NCBI GenBank assembly: GCA_018268465.1
Contig: JAFDWN010000011.1
Span: 1-60,108, forward strand
Origin: Actinomycetota bacterium
GTDB lineage: Bacteria; Actinomycetota; Actinomycetes; Mycobacteriales; Mycobacteriaceae
DNA length: 60,108 nucleotides
Direction: 5' to 3'
The notes below the pieces were generated by a model, which was not told the origin of the DNA, did not search any database, and was given only the letters and a program-made list of their open reading frames with translations. How positions within the stretch are numbered: the stretch's first letter is position 1; each line of letters begins with the position of its first letter. Both the position numbers and the translations under genes were made by a program. Of the stretch, positions 56,689 to 60,108 are shown one piece after another.

Positions 56689-58887
56689 ATGATCGGGAAG
56701 ATGACCGAAGCCGAAACCCAGATCCGAGCAGGCGAGCCGGAGTTGGCGTCGGGAGCCGCTGCCCCGACCACCACCGATTCGGCGCCCGAGGCGCCGCCCG
56801 CGGCGACGTCTCCTGCGGTCGACGACGCGCTGCCCGAGGACCGCTACCTCAATCGGGAGCTCAGCTGGCTCGACTTCAATGCCAGGGTGCTGGCGCTGGC
56901 GGCCGACCCGTCACTGCCGCTGCTGGAACGCGCGAAGTTCCTCGCGATCTTCGCCTCGAATCTCGACGAGTTTTACATGGTGCGCGTCGCGGGCCTCAAA
57001 CGCCGTGACGAGATGGGCCTGTCGGTGCGTTCGGCCGATGGGCTCTCGCCGCGCGAGCAGCTGCGCCGGATCAGCGAACGCACGCAGCAGATCGCCAGCC
57101 GACATGCGCGGGTGTTCCTCGACGCGGTGCGCCCGGCGCTGGCCGACGAGAGCGTCCTGGTGGTCACGTGGGCCGACCTCGACGAGGCCGAACGCGACGA
57201 GTTGTCGACGTACTTCCACGATCAGGTCTTCCCCGTGCTGACCCCGCTGGCCGTCGACCCCGCGCACCCGTTCCCGTTCGTCAGCGGATTGAGCCTCAAC
57301 CTGGCGATCACGGTGCGCCAGCCCGAGGACGGCACGCAGCACTTCGCACGTATCAAGGTGCCCGACAACGTCGACCGGTTCGTCGAACTGCCCGGGGCGC
57401 CAACGGCCGCCGGTAAACGCGGTTACCGCTTCCTGCCGATGGAGGAACTGATCGCCGCGTTTCTGCCGGTGCTGTTCCCCGGCTTGGAGATCGTCGAGCA
57501 CCACGCCTTCCGCATCACCCGCAACGCCGACTTCGAGGTCGAGGAGGACCGCGACGAGGATCTGCTGAAGGCGCTGGAACGTGAACTGGCGCGCCGGCGG
57601 TTCGGTTCGCCGGTGCGGCTGGAAGTGGCCGACGACATGACCGACAACATGCTCGAACTGTTGCTGCGCGAATTGGACGTCGACCCCGGCGACGTCATCC
57701 AGGTTCCGGGCCTGCTGGACCTGTCGTCGTTGTGGCAGGTGTACGGGGTCGACCGGCCCGCGCTGAAGGACCCGACCTTCGTGCCGGCCACCCCGCCCGC
57801 GTTCGGCGAACGCGAGACGCCCAAGAGCATCTTCGCGACACTGCGCGATGGCGACGTGCTGGTGCACCACCCTTACGACTCGTTCTCCACCACCGTGCAG
57901 CGGTTCATCGAGCAGGCCGCGGCCGACCCGAATGTGCTTGCCATCAAACAGACCTTGTACCGCACCTCCGGCGACTCCCCGATCGTCAACGCGCTCATCG
58001 ACGCCGCCGATTCGGGCAAGCAGGTCGTTGCCCTCGTGGAGATCAAGGCGCGTTTCGACGAGCAGGCCAACATCAAATGGGCCCGCGCACTCGAACAAGC
58101 CGGCGTGCACGTCGTATACGGGCTGATCGGGCTGAAGACCCACTGCAAGACGTGTCTGGTGGTACGCCGCGAAGGGTCGACGATCCGCCGCTACTGCCAT
58201 ATCGGCACCGGCAACTACAACCCGAAAACCGCCCGGCTGTACGAGGATGTCGGCCTGCTGACGGCCTCGCCGGATATCGGCGCCGACCTCACCGACCTGT
58301 TCAACTCGCTCACCGGCTATTCGCGCAAGGTGTCCTACCGTAATCTGCTGGTGGCTCCGCACGGGGTGCGCAAGGGCATCATCGAGCGCATCGAACGTGA
58401 AGTCGCGGCCACCCGGGAGGGCGGCGAGGGCCGGATTCGGCTGAAAGCCAACGCATTGGTGGACGAGCAGGTGATCGACGCGCTATATCGTGCGTCACAA
58501 GCCGGCGTGCGTGTCGAGGTGGTGGTGCGCGGAATCTGCGCCCTGCGGCCCGGGGCGCCCGGATTCTCGGACAACATCACGGTGCGCTCGATTCTCGGGC
58601 GTTTTCTGGAGCACTCGCGAATTATTCACTTCAACGCCATCGACGAGTTCTGGATCGGCAGCGCCGACATGATGCATCGTAATCTCGACCGCCGTGTCGA
58701 AGTGATGGCTCAAGTCAAGGATCCGAGGCTGACCGCTCAACTCAACGACGTCTTCGATTCCGCGATGGACCCCGCCACCCGCTGCTGGGAGCTGGGTTCG
58801 GAGGGTAACTGGACGGCCCTGCCCCACGAAGGCGAGACCGTCCGGGACCATCAGGTGTCGATGATGGAACGCCACCGCCAACGCTGA
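56689..58887 (+). CDS. ppk: Polyphosphate kinase 1
   Basis: 732 residues. Ppk1 polymerises the gamma phosphate of ATP into polyphosphate. After a disordered Ala/Pro leader (1 to about 45), [20 protein letters not shown] starts the N domain and [20 protein letters not shown] follows. Catalytic PLD-like motifs: [29 protein letters not shown] with the phosphorylated histidine, [19 protein letters not shown] and [20 protein letters not shown] at 56689 or 56701 could start; neither has a well-spaced ribosome-binding site. A hairpin follows the stop. Confidence 0.97.
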   Translation: MIGKMTEAETQIRAGEPELASGAAAPTTTDSAPEAPPAATSPAVDDALPEDRYLNRELSWLDFNARVLALAADPSLPLLERAKFLAIFASNLDEFYMVRVAGLKRRDEMGLSVRSADGLSPREQLRRISERTQQIASRHARVFLDAVRPALADESVLVVTWADLDEAERDELSTYFHDQVFPVLTPLAVDPAHPFPFVSGLSLNLAITVRQPEDGTQHFARIKVPDNVDRFVELPGAPTAAGKRGYRFLPMEELIAAFLPVLFPGLEIVEHHAFRITRNADFEVEEDRDEDLLKALERELARRRFGSPVRLEVADDMTDNMLELLLRELDVDPGDVIQVPGLLDLSSLWQVYGVDRPALKDPTFVPATPPAFGERETPKSIFATLRDGDVLVHHPYDSFSTTVQRFIEQAAADPNVLAIKQTLYRTSGDSPIVNALIDAADSGKQVVALVEIKARFDEQANIKWARALEQAGVHVVYGLIGLKTHCKTCLVVRREGSTIRRYCHIGTGNYNPKTARLYEDVGLLTASPDIGADLTDLFNSLTGYSRKVSYRNLLVAPHGVRKGIIERIEREVAATREGGEGRIRLKANALVDEQVIDALYRASQAGVRVEVVVRGICALRPGAPGFSDNITVRSILGRFLEHSRIIHFNAIDEFWIGSADMMHRNLDRRVEVMAQVKDPRLTAQLNDVFDSAMDPATRCWELGSEGNWTALPHEGETVRDHQVSMMERHRQR

Positions 58888-58905
58888 GACCGGCTGACAC
58901 CCACT

Positions 58906-58923
58906 AGGCCCAGCGGTGGGCCT
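58906..58923. terminator. Perfect hairpin between ppk and mutT1
   Basis: AGGCCCA (58906-58912) pairs with TGGGCCT (58917-58923) over a GCGG loop. It lies 18 bases after the ppk stop and 23 before the mutT1 start. It has no U-tract. Confidence 0.5.
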
Positions 58924-58946
58924 CGACCTGACCTGCAGGAGTTGAG

Positions 58947-59894
58947 GTGCCCAGAAAAGACCCACCGGCAGCGGTGCCGGGTGGCGGTAAGGACATATTC
59001 GCGGCCGGGGCGGTGCTGTGGCGAAGGGGCTGTGGCTCAACGCCGGAGGCCGGACACCCCATCGAGGTGGCCGTCGTGCACCGCCCCCGCTACGGCGACT
59101 GGTCGCTGCCCAAGGGCAAAGTCGACCGCGGGGAGAACGAACCCGTCACCGCGGTGCGTGAGGTGCACGAGGAAACCGGCTATACCGCGCATCTGGGGCG
59201 CCAGCTGGCGGAAGTCAGCTATCCCGTCGGCCCGGACACCAAGCGGGTGCGCTATTGGGCGGCGCGCTGCGTCGACGGCGAATTCAGCGCGAACTCCGAA
59301 GTCGATCAGCTGATCTGGCTGCCGGTCGACGCGGCGATGGAACGACTCGTCTATGAGCACGATCGGAAGGTGTTGGGCGGGTTCACCGAACTCCCAGCCG
59401 ATACCCGGACCGTGTTGGTGGTGCGGCACGGCAGTGCGGGCAGCAGGGCACGCTACCGCGGCGACGATCGGGTGCGGCCGCTGGACAAACGCGGGCGCGC
59501 TCAGGCCGAAGCCCTCGTCGGCCAGCTGCTGGCCTTCGGCGCCGACACGGTGTATGCCGCGGATCGGTTGCGCTGCCACCAGACGGTTGCACCGCTCGCC
59601 GAGGAACTGGGCGTGCCGATCAGCGACGAGCCGACGCTCTCCGAGGAGGCGTACACCGCCGACCGCAAGGCGGCGCGGCGCCGTTTGATCGAGATCGCCG
59701 ACGCCGGCGGCACACCCGTGATCTGTTCGCAGGGCAAGGTGATTCCGCACCTCGTCGCGTGGTGGGGCGAACGCGACGGCGTGCAACCCGACACCGCACG
59801 CAACCGCAAGGGCAGTACCTGGGTGTTGTCGTTGATCGACGGCAAGCTCGTCGCCGCCGACCACATCGACAGCCCGCTGGCCATCGTCACGTGA
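58947..59894 (+). CDS. mutT1: MutT1: Nudix hydrolase fused to a histidine phosphatase domain
   Basis: 315 residues. MutT1 sanitises oxidised nucleotides (8-oxo-GTP and diphosphates) and hydrolyses diadenosine polyphosphates. The Nudix box (about 57-79) reads [14 protein letters not shown], then REVHEETGY. The C-terminal histidine phosphatase domain starts [12 protein letters not shown], with His161. The GTG follows GGAG by about six bases. It lies between ppk and hupB as in all mycobacteria. Confidence 0.96.
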   Translation: MPRKDPPAAVPGGGKDIFAAGAVLWRRGCGSTPEAGHPIEVAVVHRPRYGDWSLPKGKVDRGENEPVTAVREVHEETGYTAHLGRQLAEVSYPVGPDTKRVRYWAARCVDGEFSANSEVDQLIWLPVDAAMERLVYEHDRKVLGGFTELPADTRTVLVVRHGSAGSRARYRGDDRVRPLDKRGRAQAEALVGQLLAFGADTVYAADRLRCHQTVAPLAEELGVPISDEPTLSEEAYTADRKAARRRLIEIADAGGTPVICSQGKVIPHLVAWWGERDGVQPDTARNRKGSTWVLSLIDGKLVAADHIDSPLAIVT

Positions 59895-59967
59895 CGGGGC
59901 CGGACGGGAAGCGGGCGGCGCCCGTCTCCTGACGCCGCACCCCCTGCAGGTACTCGGCACGCACAAA

Positions 59968-59998
59968 CGCGCCGCAGGTCGAACGACCCCGCGGCGCG
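59968..59998. terminator. Bidirectional hairpin between mutT1 and hupB
   Basis: CGCGCCGC (59968-59975) pairs with GCGGCGCG (59991-59998). Inside the loop GGTC and GACC can also pair. It sits between convergent genes, just past the hupB stop. Confidence 0.65.
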
Positions 59999-60011
59999 CC
60001 TGGCGGTGAAC

Positions 60012-60108
60012 TTACTTGCGGCCCTTCTTGGCCGGTGCGGCCTTCTTGGCCGGGGCCTTGGTCGCGGCGGCCTTCTTCACCGGGGCCTTGGTGGCGACGG
60101 CCTTCTTC
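60012..60108 (-). CDS. hupB: C-terminal tail of nucleoid protein HupB (partial)
   Basis: Only the last 32 codons are in the window; the gene enters from the right edge. The peptide is KKAVATKAPVKKAAATKAP and then AKKAAPAKKGRK before TAA. This is the Lys/Ala/Pro-repeat histone H1-like tail that distinguishes mycobacterial HupB (Hlp) from other HU proteins. HupB compacts DNA and also binds iron. The position after mutT1 is conserved. Confidence 0.93.
   Translation of the reverse strand, partial: KKAVATKAPVKKAAATKAPAKKAAPAKKGRK

Overview
The window is about 60 kb of high-GC (roughly two-thirds G+C by eye) chromosome from a mycobacterium, most likely a fast-growing Mycolicibacterium. Gene content and order follow the M. 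tuberculosis Rv2901c-Rv2986c block: DUF2469, rnhB, lepB, rplS, lppW, trmD, rimM, KH protein, rpsP, dacB2, ffh, glnD, glnB, amt, ftsY, smc, acyP, fpg, rnc, coaD, rsmD, pca, lipN, recG, rpmB, ung, thiL, ddl, gpsA, cofC/fbiD, ppk, mutT1, hupB. The large DIM/PGL lipid locus that lies between the Rv2927c and Rv2965c homologues in M. tuberculosis is absent. No tRNA, rRNA, CRISPR array, insertion sequence or phage gene was recognised.

Layout. 1-5 kb: the start of an MmsA-like aldehyde dehydrogenase at the left edge, divergent from a PucR regulator; then an ATP-grasp enzyme with a histone-like Lys/Ala tail and a NylB-type serine hydrolase. 5-12 kb: RNase HII, signal peptidase, L19, LppW, a TetR/SDR pair, and the rpsP-KH-rimM-trmD operon. 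12-18 kb: a SnoaL-like protein, two tandem D,D-carboxypeptidases, an amidohydrolase, ffh, and a cysteine-rich STAS protein. 18-29 kb: the nitrogen-control operon amt-glnB-glnD, ftsY, a type 2 isopentenyl-diphosphate isomerase, and smc. 29-36 kb: acyP-OsmC, DUF177-rnc-mutM, a sulfonate/sulfone-acquisition pair, sepIVA. 36-45 kb: coaD, rsmD, pyruvate carboxylase, the VKOR/DsbA oxidative-folding pair, LipN, two aldo-keto reductases, a membrane-anchored HNH protein. 45-60 kb: recG, DAK2 protein, rpmB, a Pro-rich lipoprotein, ung, thiL, a stand-alone AsnC sensor domain, a DUF3515 protein with a minisatellite, ddl, a PLP lyase, gpsA, cofC, ppk, mutT1, and the tail of hupB.

Most genes are conserved housekeeping genes for translation, secretion (Ffh, FtsY, LepB), chromosome maintenance (SMC, RecG, Ung, MutM, MutT1, HupB) and the cell envelope (Ddl, DacB, SepIVA). 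Inserted accessory genes are the ATP-grasp/NylB pair, TetR/SDR, the second DacB, IDI-2, SsuD/SfnB and the PLP lyase.

The most interesting signals read directly from the bases are these: a 4 x 30-bp exact in-frame minisatellite in the DUF3515 gene; a probable CTG start for rsmD overlapping the pca stop; a 33-bp promoter block shared by rplS and rpsP; a four-half-site GlnR-type operator before amt; likely leaderless starts for pucR, ffh and ftsY; a HupB-like tail on an ATP-grasp enzyme; alternating half-site repeats before the STAS gene; and MtrA-like boxes before sepIVA. None amounts to a demonstrated new system. The ATP-grasp protein and its neighbours are the best candidate for undescribed biology.
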